From contig CAJWXP010000015.1 of NCBI GenBank assembly GCA_913049785.1, positions 1 through 46,783 on the forward strand: DNA of 46,783 nt. The letters are read 5' to 3'. Under the pieces are notes generated by a model that was not told where the DNA came from, searched no databases, and worked only from the letters and a program-made list of their open reading frames with translations. Origin of the DNA: an uncultured Dehalococcoidia bacterium. Its GTDB lineage: Bacteria; Chloroflexota; Dehalococcoidia; Lucifugimonadales; UBA1127. The translations under genes and the position numbers were made by a program. Below are positions 7,830-16,179 of this stretch, one piece after another. How positions within the stretch are numbered: position 1 is the stretch's first letter; the number at the start of each line of letters is the position of its first letter.

Positions 7830-8099
7830 CTACGCTGCTGAGACGGTTGCGTTCAGCTTTTTGGCCAGGCGTGACTTGGTGCGGGCTGCCTTGTTGCGAT
7901 GGATGATTCCTTTGCGGGCAGCGATGTCCAAATCAGTGATGGTCTGTTTGACTGCTATCTGCGCCTCTTCTGCAGTGCCGGTGGACAAAACCCGCTGGGC
8001 CTTGGTGCGGGACGTCCGAAGACTCCGCTTAACAGAGCGGTTCCGAAGAAACCGACGAAGATTTACCCTGGCAGCTCTTTGAAGTGACACTACAGACAT
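7830..8099 (-). CDS. rpsT: 30S ribosomal protein S20
   Basis: An 89-residue, strongly basic, helical protein matching bS20, which binds 16S rRNA early in small-subunit assembly. Family hallmarks are RRFLRNRSVKRSLRT near the N-terminus and GIIHRNKAARTKSRLAKKLN near the C-terminus. The start is ambiguous. The ATG at 8099 gives the family's normal N-terminal length but lies directly against AGGAGG (8100-8105) with no spacer. A GTG three codons later (8090) has an ideal 9-base spacing. A TTG at 8117 would add six residues. It is the first gene of the leftward run with the Nudix-like gene and thiI. Confidence 0.92.
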   Translation of the reverse strand: MSVVSLQRAARVNLRRFLRNRSVKRSLRTSRTKAQRVLSTGTAEEAQIAVKQTITDLDIAARKGIIHRNKAARTKSRLAKKLNATVSAA

Positions 8100-8182
8100 C
8101 CTCCTGATTTGTTCCAAGGCATTATACCTGAATTAGCGGGTTGTGGACAGCCCCTATGACTCCTAAAGTGCTTGAACGGGAA

Positions 8183-10369
8183 TTATGGGTTGGTTGAGGG
8201 TGTGGTCCCGGCTGCTGCACGGTTGACGTTGAGGACGCCTTTGATGCCGTCCAGGCGGGAGAAGAGGCGGCTGAGTTGGGATACGCCGGTAGTGTACAGC
8301 GTCAGGGTTATCACAGCAGTGCCGTCGCCCGGCTCAGCGGTCACGACGCCAGCGATGTTCACCTTCTCACCTGAGACCATCGTAGTGATGTCCCTCAGGA
8401 GGCCAACGCGGTCCCAGGAGGTGATCTCCACTCTAACGGGGTGAAGGTCCTGGGAGGGGCCCCAACTTACTGCGACAAGCCGCTCTTTCTCGTCTTCGTT
8501 GATGACGTTGGGACAGGTGGTCCGGTGAACGGTGATGCCCCGAATTCTGGTGATGTAGCCAATGATCTCGTCGCCGGGTACAGGGTTGCAGCAGCGGGCT
8601 GTCCGCGTCAGCAAATCACCAACGCCAAGCACCTGAATCCCCGTGGTAGGGCTTTCCGGCGGCTGAGTGTGGTAGGTAGCCGGAGCCGGAGCATCTTCCA
8701 CCTGGGGGCTCAAGCGATTCTCTAGCTGCGCCGCGCTTAGGTTGCCGCTTCCCAGGGCGATATACAGGTCGTCTACAGTATCGAACTTCAGCGCCTTCAT
8801 CGCGTCGGACTCGGTGATGTGGCGTGGGAGCCTGCGAAGGGTCTTGGTCAGCAGCTCGTGTCCCTGCTCCATGTGTGCGCTGCGTTCCAGCTTATGGAAC
8901 CACTGGCGTATCTTCTGGTGGGCGGAGGCCGTGTTGACGTAGCCAAGAGCAGAGTTCAACCAGTCCATGCTCGGGCCTCTGGCTACCTTGCTGGTGACGA
9001 CTTCAACGGTGTCTCCGTTTTGCAGGACGGTGTCCAGGGGCATGAGGCGTCCATTGACCTTTGCGCCGATGCAGCGATGGCCGAGGTCTGTGTGGATGTG
9101 ATACGCGAAGTCAATGGGTGTCGAGCCCGACGGCAACTCTCGGATTTCGCCCTTGGGGGTGTAGACGAACACCTGGTCACGGAAGATATCTGTCTTCACA
9201 GACTCCAGGAACTCGTCCGTACCTGCGACTTCTCGCTGCCACTCCAGCAATTGCCTCAGCCAGGCCATCTTCTCTTCAAACTGGCCGTCCTTGGACCTGC
9301 CTTCCTTGTACGTCCAGTGAGCGGCAACGCCGTACTCGGCAAGGTTGTGCATCTCAAAGGTGCGCACTTGGACTTCCAGAGGTATGCCGCCCTCGCACAT
9401 TACCGTGGTGTGCAGGGACTGGTACATATTCTCTTTCGGTGTGGCGATGTAGTCGTCGAACTGGCCCGGCACGGGATGCCAGAGTTGGTGGACTACTCCC
9501 AGGGTGTTGTAGCAATCAGCGTTGGTGTCAACTAGGACGCGGATGGCGTAGAGGTCGTATATCTCGTCGTACTCTTTGCCCTGGGCTGAGTACTTCTGAA
9601 TCTTTCGATGGATGCTGTAGATGCTCTTGGGGCGTCCGTTCAGGTCTGCCGTGATGCCTGCTGCTTCTAGCGTCTCTCGCAACGACTGACACTGTCGCTC
9701 CAGATACGCTTCACGCTCCACACGCCGTGTAGCTAACCGACGGGAGATGTCCTTGTACTCCACAGGGTTGATAGCACGGAATGCCAGGTCTTCTAGCTGC
9801 CATTTGATGTCCCACATACCCAGCCTATGGGCAAGCGGGGAGTAGATGTCCAATGTTTCCTGGGCTACGGCGCGACGTCGCTTTAGGGGGAGCGCGCCCA
9901 GTGTCCGCATGTTGTGGAGCCTATCGGCCAACTTGATGACGACGACCCTGACATCCTCTGCCATGGCCACCAGCATCTTGCGGACGCTCTCAGCCTGGGC
10001 ATGGCTATCGGAAATCTCTTCGTCCAGACGGCCTTCGGAGATGAGGTCGATGCGTGTCAGCTTGGTGACGCCGTCTACCAATCGCGATACCTCGGCGCCG
10101 AAACGCTCTTCCAGCTCTTCCTTTGAAAGGTCACAGTCCTCAATGACATCGTGAAGAAGGGTGGCGGCTAGCGTAGCGGAGTCCTGCTTGAGGTCGGCAA
10201 GGTAGAGGGCAGCGTTGAGGGGGTGTTCAATGTAGGGCTCACCGGACATACGAAGCTGACCATCGTGCTGTGCGGCGGCAAACTCGTAGGCCTGCTCCAC
10301 CAACAGGAGACGGTCTTCTGAAAGATAGGTTCTAGCTCGTTCTAGCAAGTCGGCCAGTTCAACGGCCAT
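8183..10369 (-). CDS. rsh: RelA/SpoT-family (p)ppGpp synthetase/hydrolase
   Basis: A 728-residue bifunctional stringent-response enzyme that makes and degrades (p)ppGpp. The N-terminal HD hydrolase domain has an intact His-Asp pair (LLHDVIED, about 72-79). The synthetase domain (about 235-350) has EYDEIYDLYAIRVLV and the substrate loop DDYIATPKENMYQSLH. A TGS domain (about 390-450, VFVYTPKGEIRELPSGSTPIDFAY), a zinc-finger-like segment (TARCCNPVPGD) and a C-terminal ACT domain (about 645-715) follow. The ATG at 10369 is preferred over an upstream TTG because GGAGG is 5-6 bases before it. It is divergent from hisS across a 165-base promoter region. Confidence 0.95.
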   Translation of the reverse strand: MAVELADLLERARTYLSEDRLLLVEQAYEFAAAQHDGQLRMSGEPYIEHPLNAALYLADLKQDSATLAATLLHDVIEDCDLSKEELEERFGAEVSRLVDGVTKLTRIDLISEGRLDEEISDSHAQAESVRKMLVAMAEDVRVVVIKLADRLHNMRTLGALPLKRRRAVAQETLDIYSPLAHRLGMWDIKWQLEDLAFRAINPVEYKDISRRLATRRVEREAYLERQCQSLRETLEAAGITADLNGRPKSIYSIHRKIQKYSAQGKEYDEIYDLYAIRVLVDTNADCYNTLGVVHQLWHPVPGQFDDYIATPKENMYQSLHTTVMCEGGIPLEVQVRTFEMHNLAEYGVAAHWTYKEGRSKDGQFEEKMAWLRQLLEWQREVAGTDEFLESVKTDIFRDQVFVYTPKGEIRELPSGSTPIDFAYHIHTDLGHRCIGAKVNGRLMPLDTVLQNGDTVEVVTSKVARGPSMDWLNSALGYVNTASAHQKIRQWFHKLERSAHMEQGHELLTKTLRRLPRHITESDAMKALKFDTVDDLYIALGSGNLSAAQLENRLSPQVEDAPAPATYHTQPPESPTTGIQVLGVGDLLTRTARCCNPVPGDEIIGYITRIRGITVHRTTCPNVINEDEKERLVAVSWGPSQDLHPVRVEITSWDRVGLLRDITTMVSGEKVNIAGVVTAEPGDGTAVITLTLYTTGVSQLSRLFSRLDGIKGVLNVNRAAAGTTPSTNP

Positions 10370-10465
10370 CTGCCCCTCCGGCAAGCGGGCTCAAGACCCA
10401 TAGCCCAAGTGTAGCTAGAATTATGTCCTTTGCATAGGGGAGGCGGCCCCCATGCGGCGGCTGCC

Positions 10466-10494
10466 TTTACGCTGCACGTACCGTACGCTATGCT
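10466..10494 (+). promoter_or_regulatory. Likely hisS promoter
   Basis: TTTACG (10466-10471) lies 17 bases from TATGCT (10489-10494), about 40 bases upstream of the hisS GTG start, in the divergent rsh/hisS spacer. It is the best sigma70-like match in that spacer. Confidence 0.5.
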
Positions 10495-10535
10495 GGCTTT
10501 GCTACTTTGTATCCAAAATCGTATCGGAGGACTCC

Positions 10536-11816
10536 GTGCAGTTCCGACTCCCCAGGGGTACCCAGGATATCCTTCCAGAGGACCAACCCTACTGGCAATT
10601 GGTGACCTCCACGGCCCAGGAGATGGCACGGAGGTTCGCCTATGACCGCATAGACACGCCGGTGTTCGAGCAGGCCGGCCTCTTCGAGCGAGGCGTTGGC
10701 GAGGGCACGGACATCGTTGAGAAGGAGACCTACACCTTTCCGGACCGCAGCAACGAGATGATGACGTTGCGGGCTGAGGGGACTGCGCCAGTCTGCCGAG
10801 CGTATCTGGAACATGGGATGTCCAACATGCCCCAGCCGGTGCGTATGCACTACTTCTGCCCCATCTTCCGCTACGAGCGACCCCAAGCCGGTCGTTTCCG
10901 TCAGCACAACCAGTTCGGCGTGGAGGCCATCGGTGACGGCGACCCCTCGGTGGACGCCGAGGTCATCGATCTTGGCTGGCGGTTCACGGAGGCGCTGGGC
11001 CTCAAGGGCCTCACGCTTGTAATAAACAGCATCGGTGACCCGGAGTGCAGACCCAAGTATCTGGAAACGCTGAAAGCGGCGTATAAACCCTACCTTGAGA
11101 AGGTCTGTCCGGATTGTCGGATGCGGTTTGAGCGCAACCCGCTTCGGATGCTTGACTGCAAGCGCACGGACTTCGCCTGCCAGGAGCACATCGCTGCAGC
11201 TCCGCAGATGGCGGACTACCTGTGCGACGGCTGTGCGGATCACTTTGCGAAGCTGCAGGGTTATCTAACTTCGCTGGGAATCCCCTTCCAGGTCAATTCC
11301 AGTCTGGTGCGAGGGCTCGACTACTACACCAGGACGGTGTTTGAGATACAACCACCGGAAGAGGGTGCCCAGAGCACCGTGCTTGGTGGTGGCCGTTACG
11401 ATGGCCTCATCGAGCAACTTGGAGGTCGCTCAACGCCGGGTGTCGGGTTCGGCTCCGGGCTAGAGCGGTTGGTCTTGAACGTGAAGCGACAATCCGTAGA
11501 TATCGGCGAGAACCTGGTTGGGGTTGTGGACGCAGTGGTGGTCAGCATGGGCGATGCTGCTGCATCCGTAGCGGTGAAGCTGGCATCTCAATTGCGTAAC
11601 AGTGGGCTCAGAGCTGTGTTGGCCCAGCCGGGACGCAGCCTTCGGGGGCAGATGCGACACGCAACAGCGCTGGGCGCCCGATACACATTGGTCATTGGAG
11701 ACACAGAGGTAGAGGCCGGAACAGCCCAACTCAAGGACATGGCAACGGGTGACCAACGGCAAGTGCCTCTAGAGGAAGCTGCCAGCGTGATCTGCAAGGG
11801 ATCGGATGGCATCTAG
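10536..11816 (+). CDS. hisS: Histidine-tRNA ligase
   Basis: A 426-residue class II aminoacyl-tRNA synthetase charging tRNA-His. Motif 1 surrounds RGTQDILPED, motif 2 is FRYERPQAGRFRQHNQFG, the histidine signatures are LVRGLDYYTRTVFEI and GGGRYDGLIEQLGG, and motif 3 is GFGSGLERLVL. The C-terminal anticodon-binding domain (about 330-426) is complete. The GTG start is chosen because GGAGG lies 5 bases upstream and the protein then begins QFRLPRGTQDI, as in relatives. An in-frame ATG 28 codons earlier would add unrelated residues and precede the promoter start point. Confidence 0.95.
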   Translation: MQFRLPRGTQDILPEDQPYWQLVTSTAQEMARRFAYDRIDTPVFEQAGLFERGVGEGTDIVEKETYTFPDRSNEMMTLRAEGTAPVCRAYLEHGMSNMPQPVRMHYFCPIFRYERPQAGRFRQHNQFGVEAIGDGDPSVDAEVIDLGWRFTEALGLKGLTLVINSIGDPECRPKYLETLKAAYKPYLEKVCPDCRMRFERNPLRMLDCKRTDFACQEHIAAAPQMADYLCDGCADHFAKLQGYLTSLGIPFQVNSSLVRGLDYYTRTVFEIQPPEEGAQSTVLGGGRYDGLIEQLGGRSTPGVGFGSGLERLVLNVKRQSVDIGENLVGVVDAVVVSMGDAAASVAVKLASQLRNSGLRAVLAQPGRSLRGQMRHATALGARYTLVIGDTEVEAGTAQLKDMATGDQRQVPLEEAASVICKGSDGI

Positions 11817-11967
11817 ACCCTTCTGGAGAGCGTATACACGTTGATGCTTACTATTCACGGAAGGGTGCTTCGTGTATCCTATGTGTTCGTACCCAAGACC
11901 TTTGAGAATAATCGTGTCTGCGGCAAAGGTCGTAGGCCACTAAGCAGAGGCAAATAAAGGAGAACCT

Positions 11968-13026
11968 ATGCAACGACCAGGCGGATCAGGAGAAGAATGG
12001 GAGCGCCTTTTACGACAGGGCAGAGACCGGTTCAGTAACTGGTCTTCTCATGTCGGCAAAGTGCTGAAAGGGGCGTTCCTCTTCGGTGGGATATTGATAC
12101 TCCTGCTGTTGTGGCTAGCAACCGGTATCTACACCGTAGACCCTGACGAACAGGCTCTAGTGCGTCGTTTCGGCGTAGTCACGGACGTTGCTGGCCCGGG
12201 GCTTCACTGGCACCCACCGGCGCCGATAGCAAAACATGACACAGTCAAGGTGACGCAGGTGCAGCGTATGGAGGTCGGCTTCAGAAGCCAACCCAGCGGC
12301 GTTGTCAGCACAAACCCGGTTGAGGCATTGATGATCACCGGTGACGAGAACATTGTGGACGTTGAGATGGTGGTCCTGTACCGCATATCCAGCATCCGCA
12401 ATTTCGTGCTCAACGTGCGTGACCCGGGTGAACTGGATCGCGGCATCGGCGACAGGCCGGATGGCCGAACGTTGAAAGACGTTGCAGAGGTGGCGCTACG
12501 TGGCGTCATCGGCCAGCGTCCTATCGACGACGTGCTGACCGCTGAACGTGGCATCATTGAGCAAGAAGTGAAAGAGAGCATGGTATCGCTGCTGAACTTG
12601 TACAAAGCGGGCATCCTGGTTGAACAGGTACAGTTACAGACCGTACGTGCCCCAGACCAGGTGCAGGCCGCGTTTGATGACGTGGTGAGCGCCAAAGAGG
12701 ACAAAGAACGGCTGGACAACGAGGCTCAGGCGTACGCCGCAGACATCGTTCCCCGTGCTCAAGGCAACGCGGATCGAGTGCTGAACGAAGCCCGAGCGTT
12801 TGAGGCTCAACGCGTCAACGAGGCTACAGGTAGAGCCGCAGAGTTCCTAGCGATTTTGGAGGAGTATGCCAAGGCGCCGGATGTGACCCGTGAGCGACTC
12901 TATTTGGAAGCTATGGAGCGGATATTGCCGGACGTCCGTAAGTTCATTCTGGACGGTGAATCTGGGAACGCCCCGCTGCAATTCCTGCCCCTAACGGGAC
13001 TCCAGACAGAGGGGAGTGGCCAATAA
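11968..13026 (+). CDS. hflK: HflK, SPFH-domain regulator of the FtsH protease
   Basis: A 352-residue membrane-anchored SPFH/prohibitin-family protein that, with HflC, forms a large cage around the FtsH protease. A charged cytoplasmic N-terminus precedes one TM segment (about 35-53), then the SPFH/band-7 domain starting TGIYTVDPDEQALVRRFG, then a long coiled-coil rich in Ala, Glu and Arg (about 240-320). AAAGGAG precedes the ATG. Its TAA overlaps the hflC ATG by one base (TAATG). The 150-base leader contains a perfect 8-bp inverted repeat (GACCTTTG at 11897-11904 with CAAAGGTC at 11924-11931) that could form a stem in the mRNA. Confidence 0.92.
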   Translation: MQRPGGSGEEWERLLRQGRDRFSNWSSHVGKVLKGAFLFGGILILLLLWLATGIYTVDPDEQALVRRFGVVTDVAGPGLHWHPPAPIAKHDTVKVTQVQRMEVGFRSQPSGVVSTNPVEALMITGDENIVDVEMVVLYRISSIRNFVLNVRDPGELDRGIGDRPDGRTLKDVAEVALRGVIGQRPIDDVLTAERGIIEQEVKESMVSLLNLYKAGILVEQVQLQTVRAPDQVQAAFDDVVSAKEDKERLDNEAQAYAADIVPRAQGNADRVLNEARAFEAQRVNEATGRAAEFLAILEEYAKAPDVTRERLYLEAMERILPDVRKFILDGESGNAPLQFLPLTGLQTEGSGQ

Positions 13027-13919
13027 TGAAATACCTAATCATCGGTGGTATCGGACTGGTTGTTGCCCTTGTTATCATATCCCAGAGTATTTTCGTTGTG
13101 GACTCCACTGAAGTGGCCGTAGTGACTCGGTTGGGCCAGTTCCAGAATAGCCACACATCGCCTGGACTGAAGTTCAAGACCCCGTTCGTGGAATCGGTCA
13201 GGAAGTTCGATAACCGGCTACAGCGGTTCGATATCCCGCCGGCGAACTTCATCACCCTGGACAAGAAGAACCTGGTGATCGATGCGTATGCTCGCTACAG
13301 GATCACTGATCCTCTAATGTTCCTTCAGAACCTCTTTGACCTGAACGCCGCTGGCCCCAAGGTCGGGGACATCGTCAACTCTGAGTTGAAGAAGGAAGTA
13401 GCCAGCGATAACCAGTCGGACATCATCTCAGAGACCAGGCAAGAGGTAATGGCGCGGGTCTTGGCTGCCGCCCAACTGATCGCACAGACAACCGGCACGA
13501 ATGGCACCAGCCTGGGAATAGAAATTGTTGATGTGCGAATCAAACGCGCGGACTTCCCGGTGTCCATTGCTGAATCCGTGTTCGCAAGAATGAACGCAGA
13601 GCGCTCCAGAATCGCCAACTCAGAGCGTGCCGAGGGCGAGCGGACCAAGCTCCGCGTGGAGTCAGATGCCGATAGGGAAGTGGTGGAGATCCTCTCTGCT
13701 GCCAACCGTGATGCACTGGAGATCCGTGGTCTTGCTGAGGGTCGCGCCATTGAGATATTCGCAGAGGCCCTCGAGCGTGATCCGGAGTTCTTCCGGTTCT
13801 TGAGGAGTCTGGAAGCCTACGAAGTATTCCTGACTAACACCGATACCCTGGTGATGGACTCCAACGCTCCGCTCTTTGAGTTCTTGACATCCTCTACCCA
13901 AGATGCGGAAGGCCAATAA
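13026..13919 (+). CDS. hflC: HflC, partner of HflK
   Basis: A 297-residue SPFH-domain protein. It has an N-terminal TM anchor (residues 3-22), the band-7 domain beginning QSIFVVDSTEVAVVTRLGQ, a conserved DVRIKRADFP strand, then a coiled coil from about 190 (ERSRIANSERAEGERTKLRVE) and the FFRFLRSLEAYE C-terminal cap typical of HflC. It overlaps hflK by one base, so translation is coupled. It is co-directional with the MoxR-DUF58-DUF4129 genes and probably in the same operon. Confidence 0.93.
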   Translation: MKYLIIGGIGLVVALVIISQSIFVVDSTEVAVVTRLGQFQNSHTSPGLKFKTPFVESVRKFDNRLQRFDIPPANFITLDKKNLVIDAYARYRITDPLMFLQNLFDLNAAGPKVGDIVNSELKKEVASDNQSDIISETRQEVMARVLAAAQLIAQTTGTNGTSLGIEIVDVRIKRADFPVSIAESVFARMNAERSRIANSERAEGERTKLRVESDADREVVEILSAANRDALEIRGLAEGRAIEIFAEALERDPEFFRFLRSLEAYEVFLTNTDTLVMDSNAPLFEFLTSSTQDAEGQ

Positions 13920-13941
13920 CATAAAGGCACTATAGAAACTA

Positions 13942-14928
13942 ATGGCAGGTACTGACATAAACGCCGTCGCGGAGGCGGCGCGGAAAGTCCATGACCAGAT
14001 AGAGCGGGTCATGGTGGGCAAACGGAGTGTGGCCGAGCTACTCCTGGTCGCCATCTTGTGCGATGGGCACGTGCTTATCGAAGACGTGCCCGGCATAGGG
14101 AAGACCATGCTGGCCCGATGCATGTCCCGCTCTCTGGGCTGCACCTTCCGTCGAGTGCAGTTCACCCCGGACCTACTGCCGTCGGACATCACCGGTACTC
14201 ACGTGTTCGATCAGAAGACAGGCGATTTCGTGTTCCGACAGGGGCCTGTCTTCACTCAGGTTTTGCTTGCTGATGAGATCAACCGCGCCACCCCCCGTAC
14301 CCAGTCCGCGCTGCTGGAGGCTATGGATGAGAAGCAGGTGACGGCAGACGGTGAGAGCATGGCCCTCCCCAAGCCGTTCCTGGTGCTGGCCACCCAGAAC
14401 CCCATTGAGCTGGAAGGCACGTTCCCGTTGCCTGAGGCGCAGCTAGACCGCTTCCTGCTCCGCGTCCGCATGGGCTACCCCACAGAGGAAGAGGACGCGG
14501 TCATCCTTGATCGCTTCATGCAGGACAACCCCATTGAAGAGCTTGCATCAGTGTTGTCTGCCGAAGACCTGGTTTCCCTGCAGGCCGCATGTCGCCAGGT
14601 GACGGTGGAAGCGGATGTTCGAGAGTACATGAGCAAACTCACCCAGGCCTCCCGAAACCACCCGGAGATTGAGCTTGGTGCTAGCCCTCGTGCGATGCTG
14701 GGCCTGCTTCACGCGTCCCAAGCCCTGGCGGCTATACGTGGTCGCAGCTACGTCATCCCTGACGATGTGAAGGAACTTGTCCCTGCCGTGTTTGAGCATC
14801 GCATCAGCCTGCAGGCCCAGAGCAACCTGCGTGGTGACTCCGTGGCAGCGGTGCTCAAAGAGATCGTGGACTCTGTAGCAGCCCCGGTGGAACAACAGCC
14901 TGCCGCCACTGCCGCCTCCGGAGACTGA
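13942..14928 (+). CDS. MoxR family AAA+ ATPase
   Basis: A 328-residue cytoplasmic AAA+ ATPase. Walker A is EDVPGIGKTMLA (44-55), the MoxR-specific stretch QFTPDLLPSDITGT follows, Walker B is LLADEINRA, sensor 1 is ATQNPIELEGTFPLPEAQLDRF, and a C-terminal lid domain completes it. MoxR proteins act as chaperone-like ATPases that help metallo-cofactor or von Willebrand-domain proteins assemble. The two following genes (DUF58, DUF4129) are the classic partners, so it belongs to a MoxR/DUF58/DUF4129 membrane module. The stop is 2 bases before the DUF58 TTG start. Confidence 0.93.
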   Translation: MAGTDINAVAEAARKVHDQIERVMVGKRSVAELLLVAILCDGHVLIEDVPGIGKTMLARCMSRSLGCTFRRVQFTPDLLPSDITGTHVFDQKTGDFVFRQGPVFTQVLLADEINRATPRTQSALLEAMDEKQVTADGESMALPKPFLVLATQNPIELEGTFPLPEAQLDRFLLRVRMGYPTEEEDAVILDRFMQDNPIEELASVLSAEDLVSLQAACRQVTVEADVREYMSKLTQASRNHPEIELGASPRAMLGLLHASQALAAIRGRSYVIPDDVKELVPAVFEHRISLQAQSNLRGDSVAAVLKEIVDSVAAPVEQQPAATAASGD

Positions 14929-14930
14929 GC

Positions 14931-16160
14931 TTGGTCGGGGAGAGCTGGCTACTCATAACCTTGGTACTCCTGATCGTCTCACTTATTACCCAACAGATCC
15001 CCCTCCTATTGGTAACCTTCCTGGTGTTCCTGAGCGGACTGCTCATCAGGATATGGAGCCACTTCGCCCTGGCAAGGATCACCCATGAGCATCAGTTGAG
15101 CGCTGAGCAGGCGTTCTTCGGAGACGTCATCACCGTTGAGGTAAGCGTCTCCAATCGAAAGATGCTTCCCTTACCGGTGGTGGAGATAGGCATTGAAGCG
15201 CCAGAAGAACTGAAAGTACTGCGCGGCTCCGTCATCCCTGCTGCCACAGACCCCTTTCGCATCAACCTCTCCAGCTTCCTCTCTATGGGCTGGTACCACA
15301 AAGTCACACGTCGCTACCAGGTGGAGTGCTCCAAGCGTGGGTATTACACCTTCGGACCATCGTATATGACGGTACGTGACCCCTTCGGCTTCACCAGTCA
15401 GGAGGCGGAGAACCCGCGATTAGACAGGTTGCTGGTGTACCCTCGCATCCTTCCTCTGAAAGAGTTGGGCCTGCCCTCTACGGACATCCTTGGCGAGCGG
15501 AAGATACGGCGACAGTTATTTGAAGACCCACTACGCATCGTCAGCAGCAGGGACTATGTGCAGGGCGACCCCCTCAATCGCATCCACTGGATGGCAACGG
15601 CCAGGCGAGGCCATCTTCAGACCAGGGTGTTGGAGAGTACCACCACGCCCAACCTGGTCATCTTCCTTGACGTGAACACCATGGAGACACAGTTCCAGGC
15701 TCCGATGGAAGGCCCTTTGGAGTCTTCGATCACCGTGGCCGCTTCCATTGCCAGTCACGCTATCAACTCAGGTCATAACGTCGGGCTCTATGTGAATGAG
15801 CCGTATCGAGGAACACGGGAGCCCATTCGCCTGGCACCATCGCGGCACCCGGACCATCTACAGCGGATACTGGTGGCATTGGCGCACCCCCAGGGTTGGC
15901 CGCTGTACGCAATTGAGCGCATGTTGACCACGGAGGGCCGCAGCCTCCCCTGGGGCGCCAGCATTGTGATCGTCACACCTACACCGACAGCGCTGCTGAT
16001 AGGCTCCATACGGCGCTTCAAGCGAGCAGGCCGGAGTGTGTCGCTGATTCAGGTGGGTAACTCTACGGGCTTCATAGCGCCCCGGGATGTCCCAACGCAC
16101 TTCGTTTCAGACGAGGTCCACCGACCGCATACAAAATCACTGGAGGTGGCAGCCCGGTGA
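14931..16160 (+). CDS. DUF58 domain protein of the MoxR module
   Basis: A 409-residue protein with two N-terminal TM segments (about 5-40), then a beta-rich region and a DUF58 domain whose hallmark ROxDY-type segment reads REDPLRIVSSRDYVQGDPLNRIHW-like (about 195-222, with IHWMATARRG). After it comes a von Willebrand-like fold (NLVIFLDVN, with the last-half pattern ASIVIVTPT). Such proteins are thought to bind MoxR and metal ions at the membrane. The TTG start is inferred from GGAG in the preceding codons and the 2-base gap to moxR, and no other start leaves the TM segments intact. Confidence 0.88.
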   Translation: MVGESWLLITLVLLIVSLITQQIPLLLVTFLVFLSGLLIRIWSHFALARITHEHQLSAEQAFFGDVITVEVSVSNRKMLPLPVVEIGIEAPEELKVLRGSVIPAATDPFRINLSSFLSMGWYHKVTRRYQVECSKRGYYTFGPSYMTVRDPFGFTSQEAENPRLDRLLVYPRILPLKELGLPSTDILGERKIRRQLFEDPLRIVSSRDYVQGDPLNRIHWMATARRGHLQTRVLESTTTPNLVIFLDVNTMETQFQAPMEGPLESSITVAASIASHAINSGHNVGLYVNEPYRGTREPIRLAPSRHPDHLQRILVALAHPQGWPLYAIERMLTTEGRSLPWGASIVIVTPTPTALLIGSIRRFKRAGRSVSLIQVGNSTGFIAPRDVPTHFVSDEVHRPHTKSLEVAAR

Positions 16161-16179
16161 AGACACGTGTGGGCACGGC

